A stretch of DNA of 64,000 nucleotides from an uncultured Lachnospiraceae bacterium. GTDB lineage: Bacteria; Bacillota; Clostridia; Lachnospirales; Lachnospiraceae. The position numbers and the translations under genes are program-made. The notes beneath the pieces were generated by a model. That model searched no databases. It was given only the letters and a program-made list of their open reading frames with translations, and was not told where the DNA came from. How positions within the stretch are numbered: the first letter of the stretch is position 1; the number at the start of each line of letters is the position of its first letter. The stretch lies in contig CATJIO010000104.1 in the NCBI GenBank assembly GCA_949740725.1, forward strand, positions 19,128 through 83,127. The letters run 5' to 3'. Positions 37,383 through 46,872 of this stretch are shown piece after piece.

Positions 37383-37940
37383 CTACATTTTCGGAAACAG
37401 GCGACAGCATAGTTTTGCCATATCTCCACGATTTTCTTTCATTCCCTTTTGGTACCAGTCCTGTATAATATTCAGCAGAGCGCCCCACCAGCCGAGGATG
37501 GCATAGCGGGTCATCACATCCAAATGGGCGTAGTGCTCCTGGATGTAGGCGCTGACATTCAGATACTCATTTCGCTGCAGGCCGGCCTTCAGCATCAGTC
37601 CAAATTCCTGATGGTTATCCTCCACAAGCTGGAATATCTGGAGGTACAGCTCCTCAGGATTATCCTCGTGGATAGCAGTCATAACTATCTGGGTAAAGCC
37701 GCTTAAGAGCTGCTGGGCCAGATCGGATAATACTGCCTCTTTAGAGGAAAAGTTCCGGTAAAATGCAGTGCGGGAAACGCCGGAACGGCGGACAATCTCC
37801 GTGATGGAAATTTTATCAAAGGGCTTTTCTCCCATCAGATGCACCAGAGCGGAATGAATGCATTCCTTTGTGATGCGGTTGGTTTCTTCATTGGACAGCC
37901 GTAGCATATCCCGTTTTTGAAGTTCGTTTTTTTCCTCCAT
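37383..37940 (-). CDS. TetR/AcrR family regulator
   Basis: A 185-residue repressor with an N-terminal helix-turn-helix (about 18-65; DKISITEIVRRSGVSRTAFY and RNFSSKEAVLSDL) and a helical ligand domain of the TetR_C 14-type. It is followed by a DegV gene, so it may respond to fatty acids or acyl-CoA (inference). A palindrome in its upstream region is a candidate operator. Confidence 0.88.
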   Translation of the reverse strand: MEEKNELQKRDMLRLSNEETNRITKECIHSALVHLMGEKPFDKISITEIVRRSGVSRTAFYRNFSSKEAVLSDLAQQLLSGFTQIVMTAIHEDNPEELYLQIFQLVEDNHQEFGLMLKAGLQRNEYLNVSAYIQEHYAHLDVMTRYAILGWWGALLNIIQDWYQKGMKENRGDMAKLCCRLFPKM

Positions 37941-37984
37941 AAGGCGATGTACCTTTCCTGCATATGCATGGTACGGTTTTAGTG

Positions 37985-37996
37985 TTACATATGTAA
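37985..37996. promoter_or_regulatory. Candidate TetR operator
   Basis: The perfect 12-base palindrome TTACATATGTAA lies 45 bases before the TetR-type gene. A second palindrome, TGCATATGCA, is at 37959-37968. Confidence 0.45.
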
Positions 37997-38078
37997 ACTC
38001 GATACGATTGTAATGCAGGAGAAAACAAATGTCAATGGGAAATATTCATGGAAATTTGTGTCATATTTGGCGATTTGT

Positions 38079-38087
38079 GCTATGATA
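38079..38087 (+). promoter_or_regulatory. Extended -10 promoter for the MalY/PatB gene
   Basis: TGCTATGAT with TATGAT at 38082-38087; a weak TTGTGT lies 19 bases upstream. Confidence 0.45.
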
Positions 38088-38150
38088 TTAGCAGCATCTT
38101 TTATGAGTAAAGGATGTATGAAGGGATAGGCAAGAGAAAGGTGGGATTTG

Positions 38151-39359
38151 ATGATGAAATATGATTTTACTACGCTCATAGACCGGGCGGGGAAGGACTC
38201 CATCGCAGTGGACAGCCTGGGCAAGGGCGGGGCGGCTCCGGGAACGCCGAAGGAGGGCTTTCCCCTGATCCCTATGTGGATCGCGGATATGAGCTTTGCC
38301 ACGGCGCCTTCCGTGACGGAGGCTATTGCCGCCAGGCTCAGTCACCCTGTATTTGGATATTTTTACCCCAGGGAAGAGTATTATGATTCCATTATCCGCT
38401 GGCAGGAGAGCAGGAATGGAGTAACAGATCTAACCAAGGAAGCCATCGGCTATGAAAATGGCGTCTTAGGCTGTGTGGCCTCGGCGGCAGATGCCTTCTG
38501 CTCTCCTGGGGATAAGATCTTGCTCCATGCGCCCACTTATGTGGGATTTACCAGCACATTGGAAAACAAAGGCTACCATCTGATACTCAGTCATCTGGTT
38601 CAGGATGAGAAGGGCGTCTGGAGAATGGATTATGAGGATATGGACAGAAAGTTGAAGGAGCATTCCATCCATATGGCGGTATTTTGCTCGCCTCATAATC
38701 CCTCGGGCCGAGTGTGGGAGCGGTGGGAGATCCAGAAAGCTATGGAGATTTACCGGGACAATGACTGTGTGGTGATTTCCGACGAAATCTGGTCAGACCT
38801 GCTGCTGAACGGACATTGTCATATCCCTACTCAGTCAGTGTCAGAAGATGCCAGAAACCGGACCATTGCCGTCTATGCGCCTTCCAAAACCTTTAATCTG
38901 GCGGGACTGGTGGGATCCTATCACATTGTTTATAACCAATACCTTCATGACCGTCTGAAAAAACAGTCCTCCTTGAGTCACTACAATTCTCAGAATGTGC
39001 TGTCTATGCATGCCCTCATCGGTGCTTACCAGCCAGAGGGGCGGCAATGGGTAGACGAACTCTGCCAAGTATTAAGCAGGAATGTAAACTATGCTTATGA
39101 TTACATCCAAGAGAATTTTCACGGGGTGAGTTTGGCAAAGCCAGAGGGCACTTATATGCTCTTTCTGGATTGCGAAGCATGGTGCAGGGAGCACGGGAGG
39201 ACACTGGACGAGCTATTAAAGGCTGGCTGGGATGTAGGCGTAGCCTGGCAGGATGGCCGTCCATTCCATGGAGCCTGGGGAATCCGGATGAATCTGGCTT
39301 TGCCCTACAGCCTGGTGGAAGAGGCGATGGGGCGGCTTAAGGAGCACGTGTTTTCATAA
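38151..39359 (+). CDS. MalY/PatB family C-S lyase (cystathionine beta-lyase-like)
   Basis: A PLP enzyme of about 402 residues that cleaves cystathionine or cysteine to pyruvate, ammonia and a thiol; some relatives act as aminotransferases. Visible are the family N-terminus (IPMWIADMSF), FGYFYP, SPHNPSGRVW, SDEIWSDL, the PLP lysine in APSKTFNLAGL, and RMNLALPYSLVEEAM near the end. The frame opens with TTG 38148, but ATG 38151 or 38154 is more likely, given AGAAAGGTGGG upstream. Confidence 0.88.
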   Translation: MMKYDFTTLIDRAGKDSIAVDSLGKGGAAPGTPKEGFPLIPMWIADMSFATAPSVTEAIAARLSHPVFGYFYPREEYYDSIIRWQESRNGVTDLTKEAIGYENGVLGCVASAADAFCSPGDKILLHAPTYVGFTSTLENKGYHLILSHLVQDEKGVWRMDYEDMDRKLKEHSIHMAVFCSPHNPSGRVWERWEIQKAMEIYRDNDCVVISDEIWSDLLLNGHCHIPTQSVSEDARNRTIAVYAPSKTFNLAGLVGSYHIVYNQYLHDRLKKQSSLSHYNSQNVLSMHALIGAYQPEGRQWVDELCQVLSRNVNYAYDYIQENFHGVSLAKPEGTYMLFLDCEAWCREHGRTLDELLKAGWDVGVAWQDGRPFHGAWGIRMNLALPYSLVEEAMGRLKEHVFS

Positions 39360-39401
39360 ACAGGGTATCTTAACTTCTCGGTTGCTGTGTACATGCAAAT
39401 A

Positions 39402-39445
39402 TTTGTATACAAACGCTGGCCAATTCCTTTCTATTATGGTAAAAT
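39402..39445 (+). promoter_or_regulatory. Palindrome and extended -10 before the YhcH-family gene
   Basis: TTTGTATACAAA (39402-39413) is a perfect 12-base palindrome and TGGTAAAAT (39437-39445) an extended -10 box. The palindrome lies where a regulator could block or assist RNA polymerase. Confidence 0.45.
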
Positions 39446-39504
39446 AAAACTATGATTAAGCAGGAGCCGGATAGGCTGTCCTGAGAAAGGGAAGGTATTT
39501 TATC

Positions 39505-39969
39505 ATGATTTTATCCTCATTAAATGCAGTAACATGTCCTTACAAGTATCCGGAAGGGATTCAGAAAGCTATTGACTGGCTGAAAAATAACGATCTGGCC
39601 TCCATGGCTGCCGGCACCTACGAGATCGAAGGGCGGGATATCTACGCCATGATCCAGGAGATCACCACACAGCCGGTGGAAGAGCGCCGGGCAGAGAGGC
39701 ACGATTTGTATTTGGACATCCAGTATATTGTATCTGGCATCGAGCGAATGGGCTATGCTCCTTATACTGGATCCGAGGAGATTTTGGAAAACCCAGAGGG
39801 GAAGGATGCCTGTTTCTATAAGAATTTAAAGGGAGAAAACTTTGTAGACGTTACCGCTGGTTCTTACTGCATCTTTTTCTCCAATGATATCCACCGTCCA
39901 TGCGCCGCTGCTGGTGAGCCTGTAGCAGTGAAAAAAGTGGTGCTGAAGGTAAAGGAATCCCTACTGTAG
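39505..39969 (+). CDS. YhcH/YjgK/YiaL family protein
   Basis: A 154-residue cupin-fold protein of the family that includes EbgC and the sialic-acid-linked YhcH. The motifs HDLYLDIQYIVSG and FFSNDIHRPCAA carry the likely metal-binding His/Asp residues. Members are thought to act on sugars, perhaps as anomerases or isomerases. It is a single gene here, with its own promoter, so the sugar pathway cannot be named. Confidence 0.88.
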   Translation: MILSSLNAVTCPYKYPEGIQKAIDWLKNNDLASMAAGTYEIEGRDIYAMIQEITTQPVEERRAERHDLYLDIQYIVSGIERMGYAPYTGSEEILENPEGKDACFYKNLKGENFVDVTAGSYCIFFSNDIHRPCAAAGEPVAVKKVVLKVKESLL

Positions 39970-40014
39970 GGAGTAGTGTTGATTCGCAGATACAAATAGT
40001 GTGATAAAAAATAA

Positions 40015-40062
40015 GGAGCCGTTGCAAAATAGATGAGTAATCATCTACGAAGCAATGGCTCC
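40015..40062 (+). terminator. Long hairpin after the YhcH-family gene
   Basis: GGAGCCGTTGC (40015-40025) pairs with GCAATGGCTCC (40052-40062) with one wobble; AGATGA/TCATCT forms an inner stem. A short T-containing tail follows. Probably a terminator. Confidence 0.55.
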
Positions 40063-40233
40063 TCATTTGTGCGCTTGTCATTGAAACGAAAATTGGACTT
40101 TTGAAGAATACGGAATAATGGAAGACAAAGAAGAACGGTGATGATGTAGTCTAATACTGCAAAGATAAAATTGCCGATAAAAGCTGCCTTATTTACAGAA
40201 AACAATAATATTCAGCATAATCTAGATGTAGCA

Positions 40234-40272
40234 GGGCAAGCGCACATCCGTTGTCCGGATATGCGCCTGCCC
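40234..40272 (-). terminator. GC-rich hairpin downstream of the zinc-ribbon gene
   Basis: A 17-base arm (40234-40250) pairs with 40256-40272 with two mismatches. It lies beyond the 3' end of the minus-strand gene. No strong T tract is seen on either side, so termination is only suggested. The rest of 39970-40366 shows no gene. Confidence 0.4.
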
Positions 40273-40366
40273 CACAGTCCACGAATTCTAATGGGGCCCG
40301 GGAACTAACTGCCAGGCCTGCGAATTCAAAGGGATAACGACGAACAAAAGGAGCTCTGCAGCGGGC

Positions 40367-41110
40367 CTACTCCTGCCCGAACAACCGGTTGTAGATTTCT
40401 TCAGTAAGTAAATCCACATAGGCAGGATCTGGAAGATCATTCTCCGTGATCAGATAATCCTGAATCAGTTCATAACGCTTTAAGCTCAGCTCCTCCGGCC
40501 CTTCTTCAGCCAGAGATTCGCCGGATGCCTTTGCATCCTCTTTCAGCTGCTGGTCAATCAGCAGGGCAGAGTGAGCGGCTAAAAAGGCAGTGATCCGGTT
40601 TTCTGTTTCTTGATTTTCCTGGACAGCCTCTTCCTTCATGATGGCGGCACTCTTCCGGGTCTTGATGCAGATGTACAAACTGCTGATGCCCATCAAGCCG
40701 AGAACAACGGTAAAAATCAGCCTGGAGGAGGAGGATACCGGGAGAACCCCAGCGGCAAAGACTCCAGCCAGTAGCAGTGTAGCACAGCCCATCAGGAGGA
40801 AGGCAGAGGCAGAGGATTTCATATCTTCATACCGGGAGGATTTTTTTACATAGACTGTGGAGAGGGAGGCACTCCTGGGAGAGGTTGACTGGCGATTTGC
40901 TGGAGGTATCCCTCCTTCACCCTCCTTTTCCCCTTCTATAGATTCCTCCATCCTGGCCATGGTCTCCAGGAACTGCTGCCGGGCTTTTTCCTTTGCCTCC
41001 TTCTGGGCAGCCAAGGCGTCCTCGCGGGATCCATACAGAATACCGCCGCAGTCAGTACAGACCGTTATCCCTTCTACAAATTCCATATCACATTTCGGAC
41101 AATATGGCAT
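40367..41110 (-). CDS. Zinc-ribbon membrane protein, function unknown
   Basis: A 247-residue protein with an N-terminal zinc ribbon (Cys4, Cys7, Cys18, Cys21 in CPKCDMEF and CTDCGG), an acidic coiled segment (about 30-60), two membrane helices (about 103-123 and 130-148), and an acidic helical C-terminus (about 160-247). It starts 88 bases after the kinase-DegV gene on the same strand and may be the last gene of that operon. No enzyme motif is visible. Confidence 0.7.
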   Translation of the reverse strand: MPYCPKCDMEFVEGITVCTDCGGILYGSREDALAAQKEAKEKARQQFLETMARMEESIEGEKEGEGGIPPANRQSTSPRSASLSTVYVKKSSRYEDMKSSASAFLLMGCATLLLAGVFAAGVLPVSSSSRLIFTVVLGLMGISSLYICIKTRKSAAIMKEEAVQENQETENRITAFLAAHSALLIDQQLKEDAKASGESLAEEGPEELSLKRYELIQDYLITENDLPDPAYVDLLTEEIYNRLFGQE

Positions 41111-41198
41111 ATCGAAATTCTCCTTCCTTCGTTATATGGCGTTAGCCAGGCATAACATTTTATCTGCGCTTGTTAAGCGCCTAAGGGCGATCTTGTAA

Positions 41199-43916
41199 TC
41201 AGCAGTTAGCTTCCGTGCTTGTACTTGAATCCAGCTTTGATGCCTCGGAGTAGGAGATAACCGCCCCATTTTTTCTCATAAACAACAATCCAAAGGAACC
41301 AGGACCGCAGTTACAGGCAATGGCAGAAGACGCTCTCTGTAGATAGACTCGCTCAAAGGGGCAATGCTGCTGTACCACATCCTGAATGTATCTCAGGTTT
41401 TTTGCATCCATTCCAGCATAGGTAATGAACAGGATGCGGCGGTCAATACTTTTCGGGTTTGCTAGTACTTTTCGGATATAACGTTTTGCGACATGGGTAA
41501 AATTCCCCATCTCCATACTTTTGACCGCTATCTTGCTGTTTCGAAGACCAATGATGGGATGCAGCAGCAGCGCGTCACAGAGAATCTGTGTCCGTTTGGA
41601 TATTCTCCCAGAGTGACACATCATATGGGTGCTGTCAATGATAAAATCGGATGAGATATAACGCCGTAGCTTTGTCACCGTACTTATGATTTCATCCTTT
41701 GCGGCGTGATTTTCTGCTTTATAGGCGGCATAGAGCACCGCCAGTCCCATGCTGCTGGACAAATGGCCGGAATCTAGAACCGTAACATTTTCAAAAGATT
41801 TTGCCGCTTCGAGAGCATTGAAATATCCCTGGCTGGCATGCTTCGCCATGGTAATATGGATGATATTTTGGGCTTCGGTCAGCTTTTGGGCAAAGAATTT
41901 CTCATAATCCGCTATGTCTGGTGGCTGGGAATAACCGCTTTTTCCTGCGGCCAAATGCGACAATAATTCATCTGCTTTCAACTCCAGTTCATCCAGGAAC
42001 CGTCCACCGTCCGTGTAGACATAGTAGGGACATACAGAAATATGAAATTCCTTCTTCAAAGATTCTGGAAGATCGCATACGCTGTCGGTAGTTACCATAA
42101 GAGACACTCTCTTTGTCTGTTCAAAGATTAAGACATCCTTTCCGATTTCAGACTGGAGGGTCATCTCACTAAGCTTTACTAATTCCCTCGGCAAGATGCT
42201 CAAGACAGCAGCTTCCAGCAAGGCTCCGCTGACCGGTTTTGCCAGATAGCCACTGAATCCTTCTTTACGATAAAGGAGCTGGTTATCACTTCCCGCATTA
42301 GCAGTCAGCGCGATTACCGGTACATCTTGACACAATCCTGCAGGCTGTGTACGCAGTGCGTGAAGACATTGAATCCCATCCATTTCTGGCATCAAATGGT
42401 CCATCAGAATGGCATCATAGTGTTGAATCTGTGTCAGTCTCAGACAATCAACAGCGCTTAATGCTGTGTCTAGATGAATCTTTGTGGCGGAAAGCAGTTT
42501 TCGCACGACCATAAGATTCATTTCATTATCATCCACAACAAGAATATGGGCCTCCGGCGCCTCAAAACTCTGCCGGTATTGTTCTCCCTCATGGTTTTTC
42601 ATACGGGATGCAAGAGTGAAGTTTCCCAATGCCTTATCATCTACAATATCCTGCTCTAACATAACAAGAAATGTGGAACCTTTGGTATAGACGCTGTTGA
42701 CACTGATCTCTCCGCCCATCAGCTCCACCAGCTGATGAACAATACTAAGGCCTAGCCCAGTACCTTCAATATGACGGTTTTTTTCTTCATTTACTCGTTT
42801 AAATGCATTAAAGATATAAGGGATGTTTTCCTTTTTCACTCCCTGGCCAGTATCTTCCACAGAGTACCAGACGCGAACCCGGTTAACGCCTAAGCGTTCG
42901 CACCAGATGGAAAGGGTCACGGATCCTCTACTGGTATACTTTACTGCATTATTCAGCAGGTTGATCAGTATCTGTTTGATCCGTATCTCATCACCACAGA
43001 GCATACTGGGAATAGAAGAATCCACATGTAGCTGGAATTCCAGGCCCTTTTCCCTGGCTTTAATCCAGACCATATTGACGATCTCGGAAAAAAGAGCGCC
43101 TGTCTCATAGGAAACATTGACGATCTCCATTTTCCCTGATTTTATCTTGGATAAATCAAGAATATCGTTGATCAGTGTAAGGAGCAATTTACTGGCGCCC
43201 TGAATATTTCTTGCATTTTCAGCAACATCATCGGGAATCTCTCCCCGAAGGATGATTTCATTTAATCCAATGATGGTGTTGATCGGCGTGCGGATCTCGT
43301 GGCTCATGCTGGAGAAGAAATTATTTTCCGCCTTGTTTAATTCTTCAATCTCCTTCTTCTGCTGTCTGGAAAGCTCATTTTCTTTCTCATAAAGCTTGGT
43401 TACAAACAAAAGTAGTATGCTGGTCAGCATACCTACCAGAATAACCGAGACAGCGGAGCAGAAGAACGAATGGCCTAGCGTAGCTTGTACGGTGGATTCC
43501 GGAAAATAATAAGCAACGTAATAACACACTAGGGTTTCTACTATACAAAGCAGAAAAAGAAATGCCTTCCGCCGTCCGTCCAGAGTGATGATGATATAGA
43601 TGAAACAGAGCACGAACCACTCAGGTACTCCGCTGTAGAATCCTCCTGCTGTAAAAAAGCTTACCGGGAAAAGTAGAAGAAGCAGGAGCGAAATTACCGT
43701 AGCTCCCGCATTAATGCATTCTTTTCGAATACTAATCTTCACAATCGTTGCAATACAGACAAGACTGGCTGCCATAATTGCCAGATTGATGAGATTTCTT
43801 CCCATAGTCAGTATGATTGTCAACGCAACCATGCAGATACCTGTGACTACACGGAACATGCGTTCTTGAAGACTAATTTTATGGTCAAAGATTATTTCAA
43901 ACCATTTTGTAAACAC
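41199..43916 (-). CDS. Hybrid histidine kinase with receiver and C-terminal DegV domain
   Basis: A 905-residue fusion. About six membrane helices (residues 20-173) are followed by a short coiled coil, HisKA with His206 (SSMSHEIRTPIN), HATPase (LLNNAVKYTS, DTGQGV, GTGLGLS), a receiver domain (about 457-580, phospho-Asp506 in LMDHLMPEMDG), and then a complete DegV domain (about 604-885, coded at 41199-42107). The DegV part keeps VTTDSVCD, YSQPP, HSGRIS and the glycine-rich CGPGSFGLLF end; the usual SSGLSGT motif is AKHASQG. DegV proteins bind fatty acids, so this kinase may sense acyl chains (inference). It starts 25 bases after the HPt kinase gene. Confidence 0.88.
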   Translation of the reverse strand: MFTKWFEIIFDHKISLQERMFRVVTGICMVALTIILTMGRNLINLAIMAASLVCIATIVKISIRKECINAGATVISLLLLLLFPVSFFTAGGFYSGVPEWFVLCFIYIIITLDGRRKAFLFLLCIVETLVCYYVAYYFPESTVQATLGHSFFCSAVSVILVGMLTSILLLFVTKLYEKENELSRQQKKEIEELNKAENNFFSSMSHEIRTPINTIIGLNEIILRGEIPDDVAENARNIQGASKLLLTLINDILDLSKIKSGKMEIVNVSYETGALFSEIVNMVWIKAREKGLEFQLHVDSSIPSMLCGDEIRIKQILINLLNNAVKYTSRGSVTLSIWCERLGVNRVRVWYSVEDTGQGVKKENIPYIFNAFKRVNEEKNRHIEGTGLGLSIVHQLVELMGGEISVNSVYTKGSTFLVMLEQDIVDDKALGNFTLASRMKNHEGEQYRQSFEAPEAHILVVDDNEMNLMVVRKLLSATKIHLDTALSAVDCLRLTQIQHYDAILMDHLMPEMDGIQCLHALRTQPAGLCQDVPVIALTANAGSDNQLLYRKEGFSGYLAKPVSGALLEAAVLSILPRELVKLSEMTLQSEIGKDVLIFEQTKRVSLMVTTDSVCDLPESLKKEFHISVCPYYVYTDGGRFLDELELKADELLSHLAAGKSGYSQPPDIADYEKFFAQKLTEAQNIIHITMAKHASQGYFNALEAAKSFENVTVLDSGHLSSSMGLAVLYAAYKAENHAAKDEIISTVTKLRRYISSDFIIDSTHMMCHSGRISKRTQILCDALLLHPIIGLRNSKIAVKSMEMGNFTHVAKRYIRKVLANPKSIDRRILFITYAGMDAKNLRYIQDVVQQHCPFERVYLQRASSAIACNCGPGSFGLLFMRKNGAVISYSEASKLDSSTSTEANC

Positions 43917-43941
43917 ACCAGTACTTCCTCCTATTTTTCAT

Positions 43942-46872
43942 TTATAATTCGGAAAGGGTATCGCAGATTTCGTCATATAGACGCAGCAGTGCAGGATGGC
44001 TATGCCGGATATATCCAATGTTTCCTTGCTTTCCAGCCTGTTCCAACAGCTTTGCCTGATCCGCCAGCCGCTCCGCGCCAATGGTCAATGATGTGCTTTT
44101 TAACGCATGAACTTTGACCGTATAATCTGCCCAGTTAGCAGTGTCATATAGGGAAATGATTTCCGACTTTTTTTCCGCGGCTTGGTCGCAGAACATCCGT
44201 AGCATTTCCAGATAAAATTCTTCTTCTCCGCAACAATAATCTAGACCGAGCTGTACATTGATCCCAATGTGGATGAGAGAGGTATAGGGCAGAGCAGAAC
44301 CATTTTCCGGAGAAGCTTCTTCTGATAAGTAGTCATCCGTATTTTCTCCCTCTGCCAGGAAACCATCCTCTTCCTCCTCATCTGGGAGAAAGTCCTCTTC
44401 CTCATTCGAAATGGGCTCTTCTTCATCTGGAAGCAGTTCTTCTTGCTCATCCGAAATGGGCTCCTCCTCACCTGGAAGCAGCTCCTGTTCCTCATTTGAA
44501 ATAGGCTCCTCATCCGGAAGCAGTTCCTCCTTGTCCCCAACGGGCTCCACATTCGGAAGCAGTTCCTTATCTTCTTCAGCTAAGAGAACAGTGGAATCCT
44601 TCTCCTCGGCAAGGAGAACGCTCCAGTCCTCAGCTTCAGCTGAGAAATCCTCAGAGGTCTTATCCTCAGAATTGCTGTTATCCAGGATAATTTTTTCTGA
44701 AATGACCTTTTCTGAAGAAGCTTTTTTCCTTTTTTTCTTCCGCTTCTTTTTGCCAGTGGGGGTAGTTGAGGACATTGACTCTTTTGAAAACTCCTTCTGG
44801 CCTACTAGTGCATCACCATACTGAATTTGGTGCAACGGAAGCACTTTGCGCAGCACACGTTCCAAAACAGCGCGTTCGATGGGCTTTGGTATAAACTCAG
44901 TGAACCCTTCATTTCGGAACATTTCTCTTGCGCCGCTGATGGTATTTGCGGTTAAAGCGATAATTGGGAGATCTTTAAAAACGCCGTTGTTCATCTCGCG
45001 GATTTGTTTTAATGTTTCCACACCGTCAAAGCCAGGCATCATATGATCCAGAAAAACAATATCATAGGAAGTATTGGCACATAGCTTCACCGCCTCTTTT
45101 CCACTGAGACAGGTCTCCACCTGTATCCCATAACTGCCTAATACCCCCTTGGCTACCATAAGATTCATTTCTTCATCGTCAACAGCCAGAACCCGGACTC
45201 CTTCACAGGAAAATGGTTTGCGGCCTGCGGCCTGAGCTTCTTCAAACCCATTTGCATTCACTTCACCATTTAGCAGATTCACCACAGAAAGAGCGAAAAA
45301 TGGTTTGTGGATCACCAAAAGCCGGCTATCTCTGCTCAGTACAAACTCACGCTCAGCAATTACCACCACCTGAAGTTTATTTGCAAGATCTTCATAATAA
45401 GAAGAATTTTCTTCATATTCAGCCTGGGCAATAAATACGTGGGTCACCGTATGATTGTTCAGAAGCTTCTTCAGCCCTTCAAAATTATGAGCTTGATATC
45501 CTTCCAGATTCAGTCCTTTTACCATTTGAAGAATCATATTGTCATAATATCTTCGGACTTCATCGCAGCTGTATTTCTCTGGTCGGAAATAGCATGCTAT
45601 ACACAACTGATCTGGCCTGGAAAGCATCATCGCAGGTGTCGCGTTGGCCACTCCCTGAGGAATGGTGATTTGAGCCTGCATACCTTTCTGCTCTTTACTG
45701 TCAAAGTGGATAAACCCACCCATTGCATGAAGCAGGCCGCGGGCAATGGGAAGTCCAAGCCCTAGCCCTCCGGCGAAACGGCTGCTTCCCGAATCTGCCT
45801 GATAGAAATCATCACACATTTGGGTGAGCTGTGAAGCAGTCATGCCGATTCCTGTATCATGAATATCAATAATCAGGTTGATTCCGTAGCTTTCCTTTCG
45901 GAATTGAACGCAGACATTGATTCCGCCCTCTTCTGTAAACTTGATGGAATTATCCAAAAGAATTTTCAGAACATGGGAAAGTTTTTCTACATCGCCAATC
46001 AGAACAGATGGTATTTTGGGATCCAGATCAAACACCATCTCCAACTGATGCTTGCTGCTTTGCATAGCCGTCATGGTAATGATATCATTGAGCAGGGAAT
46101 TGATCATATACGGTTCCCTTGCCGGGGTAAGCGTACCTTCTACAATCTCTGTATAGTCAAGCATATTATTGATCTGATTAGATAGTCGCTTGCCCGCTAT
46201 CTTTATCGACTGCATGTCAGCCCGAACTTCAGGGGATATCTCCTTTTCCAAGATTACCTCGCTGATTCCAAGAACCATATTAATCGGGGTCCGGAGTTCA
46301 TGGGACACATTGGAGAGGAACTCTGCATTTTGACGTCCAGCTGTCTCTAACTGTACCAGTGTATTATCGTATCGTTTCCGCGCATCACGCCTCCGATTAA
46401 TTCGATAGATTGCGATTTCCATTGCGCCTGCAATTATCGTGGCGCCCATTCCAAGTCGTACAATATTCTGCGTTCCCATGCCAGAGGCGATGGTGTGCAG
46501 AATAAAGAAATGATACAACAATTCCAGTATATACAAGGCAGCCGTCATATACAATAGCCGCCTCTTGTCGAACATGGAAAATACAAGAATAATCATACAG
46601 GCCACAGAAGGAATGTCAAAAAGAGTGATCTTATGTACTCCAAAAAAGAAAAAGCCAACCATCAGCAGCCCAAAACACAAATTTTCATAAAACGTATCCG
46701 AACCAGTTCTTCCAATGTGAAGGCACCATACAAGGGTGTTACCGATTAAAATGACAGGTACCATCCAAGGCTCCCATGATAAGGCTATGGTTATCAGAAT
46801 CAGCATTACGCCAAACGTAGTGACAATACTGGCCAGAAGGAGATGCACACTTGTCTGCCCTTTTGCTCTCAT
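43942..46872 (-). CDS. Hybrid histidine kinase with receiver and HPt domain
   Basis: A 976-residue membrane kinase: about five membrane helices (10-155), HisKA with His191 (SNVSHELRTPIN), HATPase (DTGIGM, GGLGLGLPIA), a degenerate receiver-like segment (about 440-550), a true receiver (about 565-685; LDHMMPGFDG), a Lys-rich then very acidic linker with near-repeats of the EEPISNEEE-LLPDEE type (about 700-860), and a C-terminal HPt domain with His922 (VHALKSTS). The whole phosphorelay except the output is in one chain. It overlaps the upstream response regulator by 4 bases (ATGA). Confidence 0.9.
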   Translation of the reverse strand: MRAKGQTSVHLLLASIVTTFGVMLILITIALSWEPWMVPVILIGNTLVWCLHIGRTGSDTFYENLCFGLLMVGFFFFGVHKITLFDIPSVACMIILVFSMFDKRRLLYMTAALYILELLYHFFILHTIASGMGTQNIVRLGMGATIIAGAMEIAIYRINRRRDARKRYDNTLVQLETAGRQNAEFLSNVSHELRTPINMVLGISEVILEKEISPEVRADMQSIKIAGKRLSNQINNMLDYTEIVEGTLTPAREPYMINSLLNDIITMTAMQSSKHQLEMVFDLDPKIPSVLIGDVEKLSHVLKILLDNSIKFTEEGGINVCVQFRKESYGINLIIDIHDTGIGMTASQLTQMCDDFYQADSGSSRFAGGLGLGLPIARGLLHAMGGFIHFDSKEQKGMQAQITIPQGVANATPAMMLSRPDQLCIACYFRPEKYSCDEVRRYYDNMILQMVKGLNLEGYQAHNFEGLKKLLNNHTVTHVFIAQAEYEENSSYYEDLANKLQVVVIAEREFVLSRDSRLLVIHKPFFALSVVNLLNGEVNANGFEEAQAAGRKPFSCEGVRVLAVDDEEMNLMVAKGVLGSYGIQVETCLSGKEAVKLCANTSYDIVFLDHMMPGFDGVETLKQIREMNNGVFKDLPIIALTANTISGAREMFRNEGFTEFIPKPIERAVLERVLRKVLPLHQIQYGDALVGQKEFSKESMSSTTPTGKKKRKKKRKKASSEKVISEKIILDNSNSEDKTSEDFSAEAEDWSVLLAEEKDSTVLLAEEDKELLPNVEPVGDKEELLPDEEPISNEEQELLPGEEEPISDEQEELLPDEEEPISNEEEDFLPDEEEEDGFLAEGENTDDYLSEEASPENGSALPYTSLIHIGINVQLGLDYCCGEEEFYLEMLRMFCDQAAEKKSEIISLYDTANWADYTVKVHALKSTSLTIGAERLADQAKLLEQAGKQGNIGYIRHSHPALLRLYDEICDTLSEL

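Noticed and set aside
44241..44824. Ser/Glu-rich frames overlapping the HPt kinase linker
   Set aside because: They mirror the acidic repeat codons of the kinase; no ribosome sites or domain match.
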